Below, piece by piece: positions 18,961-31,900 of a DNA stretch of 64,000 nucleotides (positions within the stretch are counted from its first letter, which is position 1; every line of letters starts with the position of its first letter). Position numbers and translations under genes: made by a program. The notes beneath the pieces were generated by a model that saw only the letters and a program-made list of their open reading frames with translations, ran no database searches and was not told the DNA's origin. The stretch is from Chamaea fasciata (lineage: Eukaryota; Chordata; Aves; Passeriformes; Sylviidae), in the NCBI GenBank assembly GCA_029207755.1, contig JARCOQ010000007.1, positions 682,001 to 746,000 of the forward strand, read 5' to 3'.

Positions 18961-20690
18961 TTATTTCAAGTAAATAATTTCTGTAATTTTTGGCAACACA
19001 CCCGGTCTGCTGCCCTTAATCCTGAAGGGTTGTGCAGAGGTTTGATCGCACCTCTAAAGCAGTTTCCCCCCCCAAAACCCCAGTGAAACTGACTGAGACT
19101 ACACAGAGGTGATGCCCTGGAACTCCTGGGCTAATGTTAAGTCTTGCCAAATGATTTTTATCAGGTTAAATTCCAGCCAATCTGTACCGAACCCCAGAAG
19201 CCCTGAAGCACAAGAAGCTGTGCTGCAGGACCTGTCCAGGTGTCCCTGGGGACCATCGGGTCCAACTGCTGCCCCAGCACTGCCAGGGCCTGTCCCATGT
19301 CCCCAGGGGCCCCATGGGGAGCCACCCTCCAAGTGACAGGAATTGGGGCGGGAGCTGCAGGCGCTGACAGTGTCACTGCTCCCTGGCAGTGGGGCCGGGG
19401 GCTCCCAGAGGGGCTCCCATGCCCCTTCCCTTCTCCCCGGCCTTCCCAGGCAGGATGGCTGCCCTGGAGAGTGCATAGGAGCAGCCCAAAGCCAGGCTCG
19501 GGGGCATTTCCCGGCAGTTCAGGGAGTCTGTGCCTGGAGCACCTTGAACTCCTGGGTGCTCAGCGCCTTTTCCTTTGGGCTTTTATGCACTTTCAAATGG
19601 ATTTTGGGCTCTACCGGTGAATTCAGTGGATCGTCCTCGCCACAGACATTTCTGCCGACCTAAAAACAGTTTTTAAACGCCAGACCCACAGGCTTGCAGT
19701 GTTTTCCAGCAGCAATGGGAACCAGGATGGAAAGACTGTGTTCGGTGATGCCCACGAGGGCGTTGCTGTCGTGCGTTCTCCTCTCTCTGATGAAAAACCA
19801 CTTGGTTTTCCCATGTGGGATTGACTGAGGCTGTGAAGTGCAATCCAGAGCATCTCCAGGCTGCTGCTGCCTGGGGCTGTGGTGTTTGCTGCTCAGACAA
19901 CATTCCAGCCTGTCTGCCCCAGGGTTGGATGTGCACTTCCACAGTTCCTCAGACTGGGAAAAGGCCAGGAGTTTGGTGGGAAGGGCTTTCTCCCAGGCCT
20001 GGACACATTCAAGGCAGGGATGATTTTTACACATTTGTTGTCTTTTGCTTCCCAGCCCAGGGCTAAATTGCTGTTCCCTGACCTGGATGTGTGTCACAAA
20101 ACCCATGACAATGTGAGAAGATCTCTGTTGGGAGAGTGGGAGAAAGGGACACGCTTGGTTGGTGTGTCCTGGGTGGGCAGAGAAATCTGGTCGTGCCAAT
20201 ATTTTGGTTTGTGAGTATTTAATCAGTCCAGGGGTGCCAACGGGCCTCAGGTGCCAGTGGTTCAGGGCAGAGGGGAACAGGGGCTGATGGACACTGGCAC
20301 TGGATGTTTGGTCATGGCTGGAAAGGGGCAGCTGGACCTCCCCCAAGGCGGTGCTGGCTGTGGATTTGGGTCCTGTCTGGCCACAGAAGGTAACAGGCCC
20401 CGAGTCAATGGTTAATGCTGTTCCCTCCTTCTATATTGTTCCACTTAGGACAGCCACCACAGTTGTTCCCCTTCCAGACAGGCATAAATGTGCTTTTGCA
20501 CAGCCTTCTCATGCTTTCCCCGTTTTTAAAACAGTCATCCAGGCCATAACACCCTTGCTGAATGTTAGTACCCAAACCCAAAAGGAAACGTGTGGTTTCA
20601 GACATTTTGCTGAGTTTCTGAGACTCTCAGTGACAAACCTTTATGAAAACCCAGTGAAAGAGACAGAGATGGATTTATAAGTATAACTTA
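18961..20690. other. Intergenic region, no gene recognised
   Basis: This lies between the CpG island and the possible 3' end of EPS8L2. Long overlapping frames on both strands at 19,660-20,350 show no recognisable domain and look like stop-poor composition. A short CR1-like fragment lies at about 19235-19312. Confidence 0.5.
19235..19312 (-). repeat. CR1-like fragment (diverged)
   Basis: The phrase ggaccatcgggtccaactgc, followed by tgccccagcactgcca and a gtcccatgtcccc segment, resembles the reverse-complement CR1 3' region 'gatcatctagtccaacc...'. It is short, so the assignment is tentative. Confidence 0.55.
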
Positions 20691-20695
20691 ACTAT

Positions 20696-22846
20696 TTTAA
20701 TGACTCTTGTACAGTGCATGGTTATATCATTGTCTCCTCTGCTCAGGTACATCAGTGTACAGTACTTTATAGCAGTGTCTGCAGGCAGTACAAACAGAAC
20801 AGGTGCACAGCTCACTCACATGGAAATTTGTAGAAGTGACCTCTGCAATCAGGTCTGCTGAGATATTAGTTTTAGGAAGTGCTCCTGTGGCTCCCAGCTT
20901 TACAGAGCTGCGTGTACACTCCTGTTAAAATCCCAGATAACTGTAATTCCCTGTACTGGCTTTCCTCTGCACGCCAGGGCTAGAAGGTGGTGAGTTTCCC
21001 ATATCAACATTTGTTTTTATTTTCATTTTAGAAACTTTCTCGCCTGCTGTGCTTCCCATCCTGCTTCCCTTCTCCACCCCAATCCAGAGCCAGGGCTTCT
21101 CAGGAGGATTGTCCTCTTCATCCCTCCCTGACAAGGTGAGTGCCCTTCTCAGATCCCAGCAGGGCTGTGACTAAACCCAGGATCCTCCCCTGGTGCCAGC
21201 AGTGTCCTCTTTCAAAGGAAGAAAACAGATTTTCCACTGGAGACACTTAAGGATAAAGCCAAGCTGAGGTGCCCTGGTGCTCTCAGATTTAGACACGAGT
21301 TCCCCAGATGATGTTTTGAGGCTTTTTCCATTAAATGTGCAAGGACAGGCACAGATTTGGGCACAGACTCAGCACGTGCTGAGAGAGAAAACCCAACTGT
21401 CCCTGGGCTGTGGGCAGCTCTGGAGCTGTGTTTGCTTCACTGCTTTGCTCTCAGATTGGTCTGTCAGTAAATAGAGAAAGAAATGCAAAGTGCCAGACTT
21501 GCCGTGCACAGGAACTACGCTGCTTGCTTGAGTTCTGACACTGTGAGTAAATTTTGGAAGCATGAAATTTGGAAGCATTCCGCCTCTAGGGAGGGAGATT
21601 TTCCTCACCCTTCTTTACAGATTGTTATATATAAATGCACATAACTGTATGAAGGAAAACAGGAAGCCCGGAGCAACATCCAGTGCTAAATTAGATTTTT
21701 TTTTTTGTTTCTTGTGCCCATTCATTCCGAGTTAAACCTGCCCTTCCCAGCGTGCTTTGGGGTTTCAGCTCTTTGGGAATCAAAGGTGAAGGTGGGGTCC
21801 AGTGACCAACACCCTGGGAAGGGCCGTGGGTGTGCCCGGGTCGGGAGCAAATGGTCAGGGCTTATCTTCTCCTGGTTTGAGGCCGGGTTTGGCAACACCA
21901 CAACATTCCAGGGCAGGATCAGTGCCCCAGGGAAGGGCTGCACAGCTGCCCCGAGCCCCAGGCTCTGCATCAGCAGCGGTGGGCAGGTGGAACTCGGCTA
22001 TTTCCAGATTCACGTCCCCTTGTCTGTCAGCCCTGCTCGTTCCTGGGCACCGAGAGCTCATCTCAGCTGTTCAGAGACAGCACTGACTGGCCCCTGGATT
22101 TCAGGAAGCAGCCGCACTTTGGGAATGTGTGTTGCCATTCTGGCCTTGTCCAGTGAGGGGGCACAGGGGGACAGGGAGTTGTCACCAGGCCTGTGCTCGT
22201 GGGCTGCAGGGGACACCTGCACTGAGGGGGAAACAGGAATGGGGCTGCCTCGGGCTGCCCAGAGAGGTCGTGATTCCCCATCCCTGGAAGTGCCCAAGGC
22301 CAGGCTGGACAGGGTTTGGAACAACTTGGGCTTGTGGAAAGCATCCCTGGCCATGGCAGGGGGTGGAACGGGATGAGCTTTAATGTCCTTTCCTTAAAGC
22401 CAAACACCACAGGGCTCCAAAGCCTCATTCCCGTGGCCTGGAGGCTGAACTCTGCTGAGCTGTGCCAGGCCTGCTCTGCCAGCGAGGGGCGGGAGCAGGG
22501 ACGGCCCTCGGGGAAAAGCTCCAGGGGTCTTGGTTTGCTTGGATCCCGCCCCTGCCCTACCTCCAGCCCCGTGTGAATCCTGCTCTGATCGCATGCGTGG
22601 AAAATTTCAGTATAAAATATATAGTTATAAAAAAAAAAAAAATACTTCATGCAAAATTAAAACACCTTTCCCAGTGGGACGTGGTCTTATTGTCAACCCT
22701 TCCCAACAGTGTTCAAGGAATTGTCACTCTGATGGCAGCTGGACCCCAGGGGAGCTCTGCCGCCCCCGGCCTGGGCCGGGAATCATTGCTTTCCTTCCCT
22801 TTTTTCTGCACTACTTAGGGCTAAGAGCTGAAATAAAGCAGAGACT
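20696..22846 (-). other. EPS8L2: Probable EPS8L2 3'UTR and flank, polyA site unresolved
   Basis: Downstream of the EPS8L2 stop the gene strand offers AATAAA at 21016-21021, ATTAAA at 20696-20701 and 22379-22384, and an ATTAAA overlapping the stop. Without transcript data the polyadenylation site cannot be chosen. A CR1 fragment and a 13-base homopolymer (plus-strand A run near 22629) lie inside. Confidence 0.4.
22235..22412 (+). repeat. CR1 LINE 3' fragment in EPS8L2 3' region
   Basis: It contains gggctgcccagagaggtcgt, ccatccctggaagtgcccaa, ggccaggctggacagggttt and catggcagggggtggaacgg. These are CR1 3'-end phrases in plus orientation, antisense to EPS8L2. Its end carries, on the gene strand, a candidate ATTAAA signal. 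Confidence 0.92.
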
Positions 22847-22918
22847 TTAATTAGCAGAATCAATCCTTTCCTGGCGGCGCTTCATGATCTCCTGGAGCTC
22901 CGACTCTCCTCTGCTCTT
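22847..22918 (-). CDS. EPS8L2: EPS8L2 coding exon 20: C-terminus and stop
   Basis: The exon encodes [20 protein letters not shown] and then SAN followed by [18 protein letters not shown] resembles the tails of EPS8-family proteins and ends shorter than some paralogues. The acceptor is CCATTCCAG|AA. Confidence 0.95.
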   Translation of the reverse strand, partial: KSRGESELQEIMKRRQERIDSAN

Positions 22919-25900
22919 CTGGAATGGGAAACAAAACAGGAAGTTTGGATTTGAGCTTCAAGCTGTAGTTAAATTACAGTATTTAATGAATGCTATTAAC
23001 ATTACAGTATTTAATGAATGCTGTAGGAGCAGAGCTAGTTTCAAAGAGATAGGTGAGACCAGTGAAAAGCAGATTAATTAGTGGAAGCAGGGGGATCTCC
23101 CTTAAGGATTTGGGACCTTTGTGCTTAAATGACACTCCAGAATTTTTACATGTGTTTTATCGCTTGTGTAGATTTGGTTGCATTTTTTTTTTCCCCCAGT
23201 TGTATTTCTTAAAATGCCTGTTTAATGAGCTGTCTGACAGTGCTGGTAGAGCCCCCCGTTCCAGCAGGAATTATCCTGAAAAACACTTACCTCCAGCTGG
23301 TTCTTCTCCACCGTGATCTTGCTGTAGACTCTGTTTCCCTCGTCACCACACACCTTCTTCAGCTCCTCTCTGTTGAGGGAGAAGAGCTGAGCTCCAGTGA
23401 GGATGCCCAGGTGTTCCACGGTCCTGGGGAGACACAAAGTGGGCAGGTGACGGTTGTGCTGCACGTGGCCTCGTGCCAGAGGGGAGGAGTGGGAGATGGG
23501 AACTGCACTGGGACCATATCACAGAGCCCTGGGGCTGTGCCAGGGTGGCAGCTGTGATTCCAGTGGCATTTCAGGCCGTGGGTTTAGTTCCCTAATTATT
23601 TTTTCTCCAAGGAAATGTCTATAAGATAGAAAGCGAGTGAGTTTGGGCTCTGAACATCCTGGTTATAGGGCCTGGATTTAATAGGGTTGAAATCTAATTT
23701 ACAACCCAGGCTCTGTAAGTAAATCCCAGTGACTCGTCCCAGGTGAGATGGTGCCAGAGCCTCCCCTGCTCCTTCTCCAGGGAAGGATGAGTGTTTCATG
23801 TGGCAGTAGAGCAAATCTTACTCTTTGCTGAATGACTTGGCCTCCAGCCAGGCTTTGACTTCTTCAGTGCTGGATTCAAAGGTGAGGGGCACAAAAACCT
23901 GCTGAGGCTTTTCCACTTTGAAATTCCTGTGGGGAGGCTGAATTTTGTTGTTTGTGATCTTCTTTAGCAGCTCATCGTTCAGCTCATCCATTTGGTGAAT
24001 AAGTTCTGTAGAAACAGGTAGGGAATGAAATCTAGTCTTCAGTTAAAAATCCCCTTAAATGTGTTTCTGGGGATATTGTAGGGAGAATGGGGGTGTAGCT
24101 CAGCATTTTTATTCAAATTCAGCCCAGAAAAGCGGTTCCCATTTTCCTGTGCCCCTGTGTTGCCATTTTTTTTCCTCCCATCACCCCTTGGCTGTTGCCT
24201 GATGTGGAAGGACACATCTGTGAGAGTCTGCTATTGAAGGATTGGGATTGAGAGCTTTTCAGTCCTCTCTGCTACTTCTAGTCAGTAATTTGCTGATCCC
24301 AGAGCTCCAGGTTTTGCTCTGCAGCAGAACAGAAGCAGCAGGAAGCACAAACTGGGAGTGAGCAACACACTCCTGATGAGGTGAGCTTGAATGACTTTCC
24401 AGCCCCAGCCATCCTGCGATTCTGTGAGAACTCCAGTGACACTTCATCCAGTGTCACTTTCCCCATGAAACTCCTGAGGACTGTGGAGAATACTCAGTGT
24501 TATGAACAGATTTATGTCCTCGTATTCCGGGGCTTTCCATCGTCCCAAAAGGGCTCCTGCTTCCAGGAGTGGACAGGCTGGGATAAGGGGTGAGGTGAGC
24601 AGGGCCCCTGGTGTCTCTCCTGCTCTGTGACCCCTGCAACACGTGCAGGGTGAGGGAGGGATGTGGATCTCCTGTTTGCCTGGGAATTCTGTGGAACCAC
24701 ATGAAGGAACCAGCTAGCAGGCGCTCTGCACACATGACAGGATATGAGGAAAAGGAAGGGAGAGAAAGGGATTGACCTGAGCTGTTCCTTAGACACACTT
24801 TAAATGTTTTGGAAGAGAAAGGAAAACTCTCTCCTTGAGAGGAGGAGGAGGAAGGTCAAGCTGGAGGAAGCAGGAATGGGGTGATCACTTATTGCCCTGC
24901 TCGTCCTGGGCTGCCTGAGAGCCCAGAAGGTGTCACAAGTTCCAGGGCTGCTCTCTTGGCTCTTGTCCTAGCTGGAATAGCCTCCAGCCCCGGTGCTGTT
25001 CTATTTCTGATCACTGAAAGGTGCAGGGGAGCCCCTTGGGTCGGTCTGGTCCCGGAGCACCCAAAGCCAGGGGACCCCAGCGTGGGACACAGGGTGGGAC
25101 ACACACATACGTTCTTTGGCGTCCTGTGGAGAGTTGCGTGATAACATCTCACTGCCCCACTTATCCCCGGCGTAGCTGGCAGGCAGCTTGTGAGTTGGAC
25201 TGGATGGGCCATAGCCCCTGGGGCTCAGGTCTCCTTTGTACCTCTGGTTAGACTGGATAGAAGGGGAAAGAGAAAAAAAAAAAAAAAAGAAAAGTAAGAA
25301 TTTTTTCCCACCATTTCTCATTTTCTTAAACTTTGCACCTGGCACCCACAGAGGGACAAACTGCCGTGTTGTCTTTGTGCCGATGTGGGGTTGGTGAGAC
25401 CTCAGGTGGAGCTGCATGGAGGAAGTTAATTTCTGGGAATGAAAAACCCAAAGCAAAGTCTGAAGGTGGCTCAAGGGAATTCCTAGACGTGCCAAACATG
25501 TTCAATCCCCCTGGATGGCAAAGCCTCACTGCTCCATAGCTGGGATGTGAAGCGTGGCCACTGCCAAGGGCCTGGAGCAGACTGGGAAGTTTTAATTTTG
25601 ATTAAACTGGCAAAGATTTATCCAGAAGCCTGCTGGGCTTCCTCAAGCTTTGTCCAAACTCTGCAATACCGAAATAGAGAAGCGATTCCATGCTTCCCTA
25701 GGGTGTTTAGAACGCTCCAGCTCCACATTTCCATAGTGCAAGTTGTAATATTCACTTAATGCTCCCCAGTCAGGTACCACCTGACTACAGACCTGTTCGA
25801 GCTCTTCCAGTTTCACCACATCCAGGATATTGTATGGAACGTAACCGGCCTGCCCACTCCGGTTGAGCAGCTTCCACCATTGCTTATTATCTTCCAACAC

Positions 25901-28900
25901 CTGAGAGAGGGACAAAAATAAACCCGCTAGTGGGAACATGGGATTTCAGGCATAAGCAACCAGGATATAGTGGGGACGGACCACCCAGAAGGCGAAGTTG
26001 CCGGAAGGACATCACTGAGGCCAGGAGCTCTGATTAGCCCTGCTGTTCTCAGAAGCAATCCAGGATTGAAACTTTTCGTGGAAGGCATTGGAATTTATCA
26101 TAAGGATGAATAGGAGAACTCTGGGTGCTGAAGAACTCATAGCTGCTACGTAATGTCCCTGTTTCTCTAGATCTTTTTTTTCCCAATGACTGAGTTTCTG
26201 TTGTCTTTTTGTGTTAAAGAATTTTAAAAAGCTACATTTGGCACAGAAACCTTTTCCCCAGCTCACAGACCAGTGTTAGCCCAAGTCATGTCCCACATTC
26301 TCCAGCTGCAGGAAGAGAAAGGTTATGAAAAAGGTGTTTTTTGGAGAAAACAATTCCTCATGGAGGGGGAAGTGATAATGAGGAGCACAGACCCAGCAGG
26401 GGATGAGCAGGGATCAACAGGGAGTGGGTGTCCTCCCTCCTCACCGTGGTTAAGATGGGGGCCGGTGTGTTTGAGCTGAGGAAGTGACACAGCACAGGCA
26501 GCCTGTTCCAGCTCTGGATTTGAGCAAAGCTCCCTTGTCACTGCTCAGACACCAGCAAGGAAAACAGAGCTGGTGCTTCCTGGTATCCTGAGCTCTCTCC
26601 CGCCCCTGGGAAGGGGAGGGGACACACTTTTTGCCCAGGAGTGCTCACGTACCTCCAGGATTTCATCCTTCAGCACCGAGAGCTCGTTGGCGTTTCGTGC
26701 GGTGAAATCGTAGCGGATTTTGGCAAATCTCCTGGGCACAGCCACTCCCTGGGCCTCAAAATTCCTGCAGGAGAGAAAACCTGGAGTTTTAGCGGAGGCT
26801 CATTCAATTACAAGGCCAAGAGAATTGGAATTAGAGAAGATAAATGGTCCTAATTCTTTCCCTGTTCCACATTGCATCTCTCCTACTTGATCTTCCTACC
26901 AGGAGCAGTGGTAGGGTGAATGAGAAAAATAAGTTCTTTTACTGATATTACTCTGGATTTGAACTTTTGTAGTAAAGCTTATAAATGTTTTAGATTAGAA
27001 CAGAAAACCATGGAAAAACAGCCTGGCTCGGAGGGGTTTTTTCCCAGACTAGAGCTGGCGACAGAAAAATGGCTGGTCAGCCGAAGACTTGACTCAAATC
27101 CCTGCAAAGTGACGTGTCAAATCCCAGCAGAGGACTCATGTGGAATTTGGTATGAATTTGGTGGCACTTGGAGATAGGACAGTTTCCAAGGTGTGAGCTC
27201 ATGTAAACAAGGAAGCAGATGGAGCCTCTAAACTCTGAGCTGAAGGTACTTTGATGAAGGTTTTGCACCATGGAGTATCTGGTGATGGAAAATGAGCACT
27301 GAGGCTGTTAAAAGGCGGAGGAGCCGTTTTCCCTTGGGAAAAAACCTGAGGCAAAAGGGTGGCCTGGCTGGTTCTGAGTTTGCTAGTGAACTTTCTGAGA
27401 CTTCTGAACAAGGGGAGGGTTTTTTCCCCATTTTCCAGAATTTTGTCTCATTCAGAAGAGTTGTCTGAACACGGCGCCCTGGCAGTTCCCTCCGGGAGAG
27501 GTGGGCAGGACTGGAATATACTGTTTTATTCAGCCTCTCATCGGTGGATTTGCCTTTGGTTTGCCTTTGTGTTTGCCTCCCTCAGGCCAAGGGGGAGCTG
27601 CTGTCTCCAGTGAAACAAAGCTCCTTCCTCAGCCAAAATGTTTTCCAGCAGTGCTGGAAGCTCGGGCTGCTCTTCCCTGGCCCTGGGAAAGGTTTGTGTG
27701 TGCTCTTCCCTTGGGGCAAATTCCTCTTGTAGGCAGCTTCTGTCTGTGCAACTTGTGGTGGCTTTGGGATGAATGGGGAGATCCTCAGCAGTGTCCAGAG
27801 GGGCCAGGAAGAGCCAGGAAGTGCTCCAACGGCTGAAACATTACACAGACAGGCTGGGAGAGCTGGAAATGTTCAACCTGGAGAAGAGAAAGCTCCAGGG
27901 AGCCCTTAGAGCCCTTTCCAGTGCCTAAAGGGGCTCCAAGAGAGCTGGAGAGGGACTTTAGGGAAGATCCTGGAGTGACAGGATAAGGGGGAATGGCTTC
28001 CCACTGCCAGAAGGTGGGTTTAGATGGGATACTGGGCAGAAATCCTTCCCTCTGAGGGTGGGGACACCCTGGCACAGGTTGCCCAGAGGAGCTGTGGCTG
28101 CCCCATCCCAGGAAGGCCAAGTTCAAGGCCAAGTTGGACAGAGCCTGGAGCAACCTGTGATAGCAGAAGGTGGCCCTGGCCATGGCAGGGGGTTGGAACT
28201 GAGTAATCTTTAAGGTCTCGTTCCACCCACTCCATTCTGTAATTCCATGATTCCAATGTCTCTACACATATGGAGAGCGCAGTGCAGTGCAGCACCTGTG
28301 GCACCTGATCCTTAAGGTCACTTTGGTGGGCTGATGTTGGGAAACAAGACCTCTGGATGGACTGATGAAGTCAGCCAATATTTTGCCTCCTGTGGTGGAA
28401 GACACCTGGGATTCCTTTCCTTGCAGAGCTGCTGAGGGTTAAACAGCAGACAGTGCTCATGGGAATAATCCCTCAGCTGATCTTTGCCTTCTCTTGGTGG
28501 TTTTTAATAGTGGCAGGGAGTTGTCTCCAGGATGCCCAAACTTCCAGTGTCACCGCGCGTGTCCGTGTGTGTTCACGAGGTTCCAGGGTGGGAGCTGAAG
28601 CTGTGGGGGTGAGATCCATCACCTGTTTCCATGTGGAGTGACGTTCTGTTTGAAGGCGTCCCCAGCCTGTGTCTGCTCAGCTGTCTGGCCACGCTTGAGC
28701 GAGGAGTTCCGGTAAGGATATCCATTGGCTGAGGAGAGCTGGAAAGGCAGACAGGGAGTCAGTGTTACCAGGAGAGGGGAAGGCTGATAGGAGAAAAGGA
28801 GAGGGACGGTGGGAGATGAGTCGTGGCCTGGCAGCTTTTGGTCAAGATGTTCTTCAGGGAAGCCTGTGTCCCTGGAGCTCAGTGACACTGTAGGGCCCTG

Positions 28901-31900
28901 TTGCCTTCAACTGGGAGAGGCTGATTATTGCTGCCCTTCTCCAGCCTCATTTGCTTTCCTTATTTAACTGGAGCAACCCGATCCAACGGAGTTTTGAGTC
29001 AACTAGTTGCACGCCACCACACCCCCCACAGCTCCATCTTTCTGGGAAAGGGGGAGGGAGAGGGAAGGGAGGATCCCCAGGGACACAGGACTGACCTCCT
29101 CTTGCAAGTGTCCGATGTCTATTTCCCAGGGAGCTCCGCGGAAGATTTCTGTGGGTGGCTCCCAGCCATTGCGGAATTTGGGGATGTAGGTGGGGATGTT
29201 TGTGTCTCGGGGCCACTCAGCTCTAGGACACAAAGCGGGAATATGAGGTGACATTCACAAGAATGAGAATCCCCTCAAAGGAGGAGCAGGAGCATCAGGG
29301 CATCCAAGCATCCCCTCTGCCTGGGGAGCCTGGGGAGATGGCAGCTCTGTCCTCACCGGGATCTGGTCCATGTCTCCCCCAGGGAATCCCAGAGGTTTAT
29401 CTCTTTGGGCGTCAGGTGACCTCTCAGGAAATCGGTGGCATCTTTAGAAAGCAGTGGGCTCACGACAGACCGGGCCAGCTCGGGGCCTCCACAACTATTG
29501 ATGATCTGAGTCACACACAAACCACACAAAGAAAGAAGTAGCAAGAAACGGTCAAAACGTCAAACCAGGGACGTACAGAGGAGCAAGAATCCTTTGATCC
29601 TTGGATCAGCTCAGTCACCTGAAGAAACATCAACCTAAGTCTTTGAAGGAGACTGGACAGTTCAGGGGAACATGAGATTTTTTTTGGATTGGAGTCAACG
29701 CAAGATCTGATCTACAAATGAGCTGTTGCTACAGACAAGTGAAGTGTCACAAGCTGACACTTCAAAAAAATGGAAAGTATCTTGCTATTCCTGTATCCTT
29801 TCTGGCTCCTTTTCCAAGCTGGGATTTCTGCTTCCAAGCATTTTCAGTGCAAGTACTGAGCCATGTTTGCCTGAAGGTGAGACCAGACATATTCCCAGTG
29901 GGAACCCCAGCTGACTTCCCCTTTTGTTCCCACTAATGCTTTACTGATTGGATGGAAGGATTCATATTTGCTGGAACTCCTCTATTTACTTCAAGCTGCA
30001 AACTGGATCAGAGGCCAGGAACAACCAGCACCATCTCTGGAAGTTTCTGAGAAACCTGCGGCCAGGCATGAGCAGTTTTCTAACCCTTCTGCACAATCTG
30101 TCTGCTTGCAAGTGTGAAGTAGAAATAAAAGGGGAGTTCCCAGTGAGACCTGGGAATAAGATTTACCAGTTCCAGTGGCCCAAATAGGAAATGAACCAAC
30201 TCCGAAGCGCTGGGGTTCTGGATGTGCTTCCTCAGTTTGGCCTGGAAAGAGAAACACAGGTGAACCCCGACCTGAGTGTGCCCTCTCTTTTCTGTCACGT
30301 AGGGGGAGTGTTGCTGGCTGAGGAGAAGAGCGAGGGATGGGACAGTAGGAATCATTCATTTTACTTTGTGTCCCTTTCTAATCCCAGGAGGGGCGGAGCA
30401 CCCTCTCTCTTAAATCAGTGCTTTGGAAGGCAATTTGAACAGACACACAAAACCTTGGCTTATTTTGAAAGTCCTAGTGAGGCAAGGTTATGGCTGCTCC
30501 TGCCTGTTGCAGGGTCGAGAATCCCAATAGTTCCATGAGTGAAAACAGCAAGACAGGTGTTCTGAGGGTCCCTTGGCAATTGCTGACAAGGGAAAGTCTC
30601 CACCAAGGTCTTGCCCCTGGCACCCGGAGCTTGAGGCGAACTGTGGCAGAATGAGGGAGCAAACACTTGGGATTAATTTACTGTAAGAACTGGGTTTCTG
30701 TAGCAGCAATCAGCAGAGCTCTGGTGAGAAACCTCTCCAATCTGTGCTTCCATGCAAGCTCCTTCTCGTGTCCTGGCCTCCTGGCCCTACTGCCATGGGA
30801 GACAGGGTCCCCACTCCCACCAAAATGCAAAGCATTTGAAAATCTGGAGATTAAACATCAGTGTGGGGTGGGAAAGTGAGAAACAACTGCTGGCAGCAGG
30901 GTAACCCAGTGAAGGGGCACTTCCCACGGACTCAGCAGCCACGTGGTGAGGATCATAGCCAGGCTCCACCACGGAGTCCCAGCTCTGCTCCACACTCAAC
31001 CCTGGGCTCTTGCCAGGAAATAAGCTGCTCCTGATCCTGAGCAGGCACAAATTATCCGTATTTGCTTCTCGAAGAAAAGGCTGGAGCTTGGTGTCCCACA
31101 TTACGGTTGTTTACAGTCTCTGGGGTTTCTTTATTAATGACTGCCCAGGAAGGAGCCTGGGGGATGTGTTGCTGGACAAGTTTGGTCACAGCTGACAGAA
31201 CTCCTGCTGCTTTGTTAGCCTCCTGGTCTCCTGTGTTTCACTGAGCAGACCTGGTAGCACTGGGAACATCTTTATGCTCTTGCTTTTCATCCCCTCCACA
31301 ATACAGAGGGTCTGGCAGGGGGGGAAGAGAGGGGCCAGGAATATCAGGGCAATGGGGGACTTCAGTTCCTGTCAAGCAGAGACCTCCCAGGCCTGGATGT
31401 GGAAAGACTCAGGTGTTGCAACCCTCTCTGGCAGCTCTGTCCCATCCTGCACTTGATGCTTCTGGTTTTGGTTTAACAGCTTGTCCCAGAAAACCTGCAC
31501 GAGCCTGACACAATGTTTGTCCTGAGTTCTGAAGAACCTGGAATTCACACTCTCGTCCATTGTCAGTATTTTCCGTTCAAGTTTCTCTCTAAACACCCAC
31601 TGCTGGGATACACGGGGAAAAGCCCTGTCCCTGCAGGGGATGGAAACTCCTCTGATATCTTACCAAGAGGTTAAAAGCCAGTTTGGTTTTCTGGAAGCAG
31701 TCGATGAACTCGGCCTCGCTTGGGGGTCTTGCCCGGAGGGTCAGCATTCCCTCTGCCAGGAGGAGGGGCAGAGAAGGACACATTAGTGAAAGCATCCCCT
31801 TTGGGAAGGTTCCATCTGCCTGCCGGGCAGAAGGCACAGCAGAAATGGGTTTTGAGACCAGAACTACTGAGAATGAGGGGCTCAGGGAAAGGCAAACTCC

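Noticed and set aside
22063..22650. 195-codon minus-strand ORF after EPS8L2
   Set aside because: It lies in the 3' region and includes CR1 sequence; no recognisable protein.
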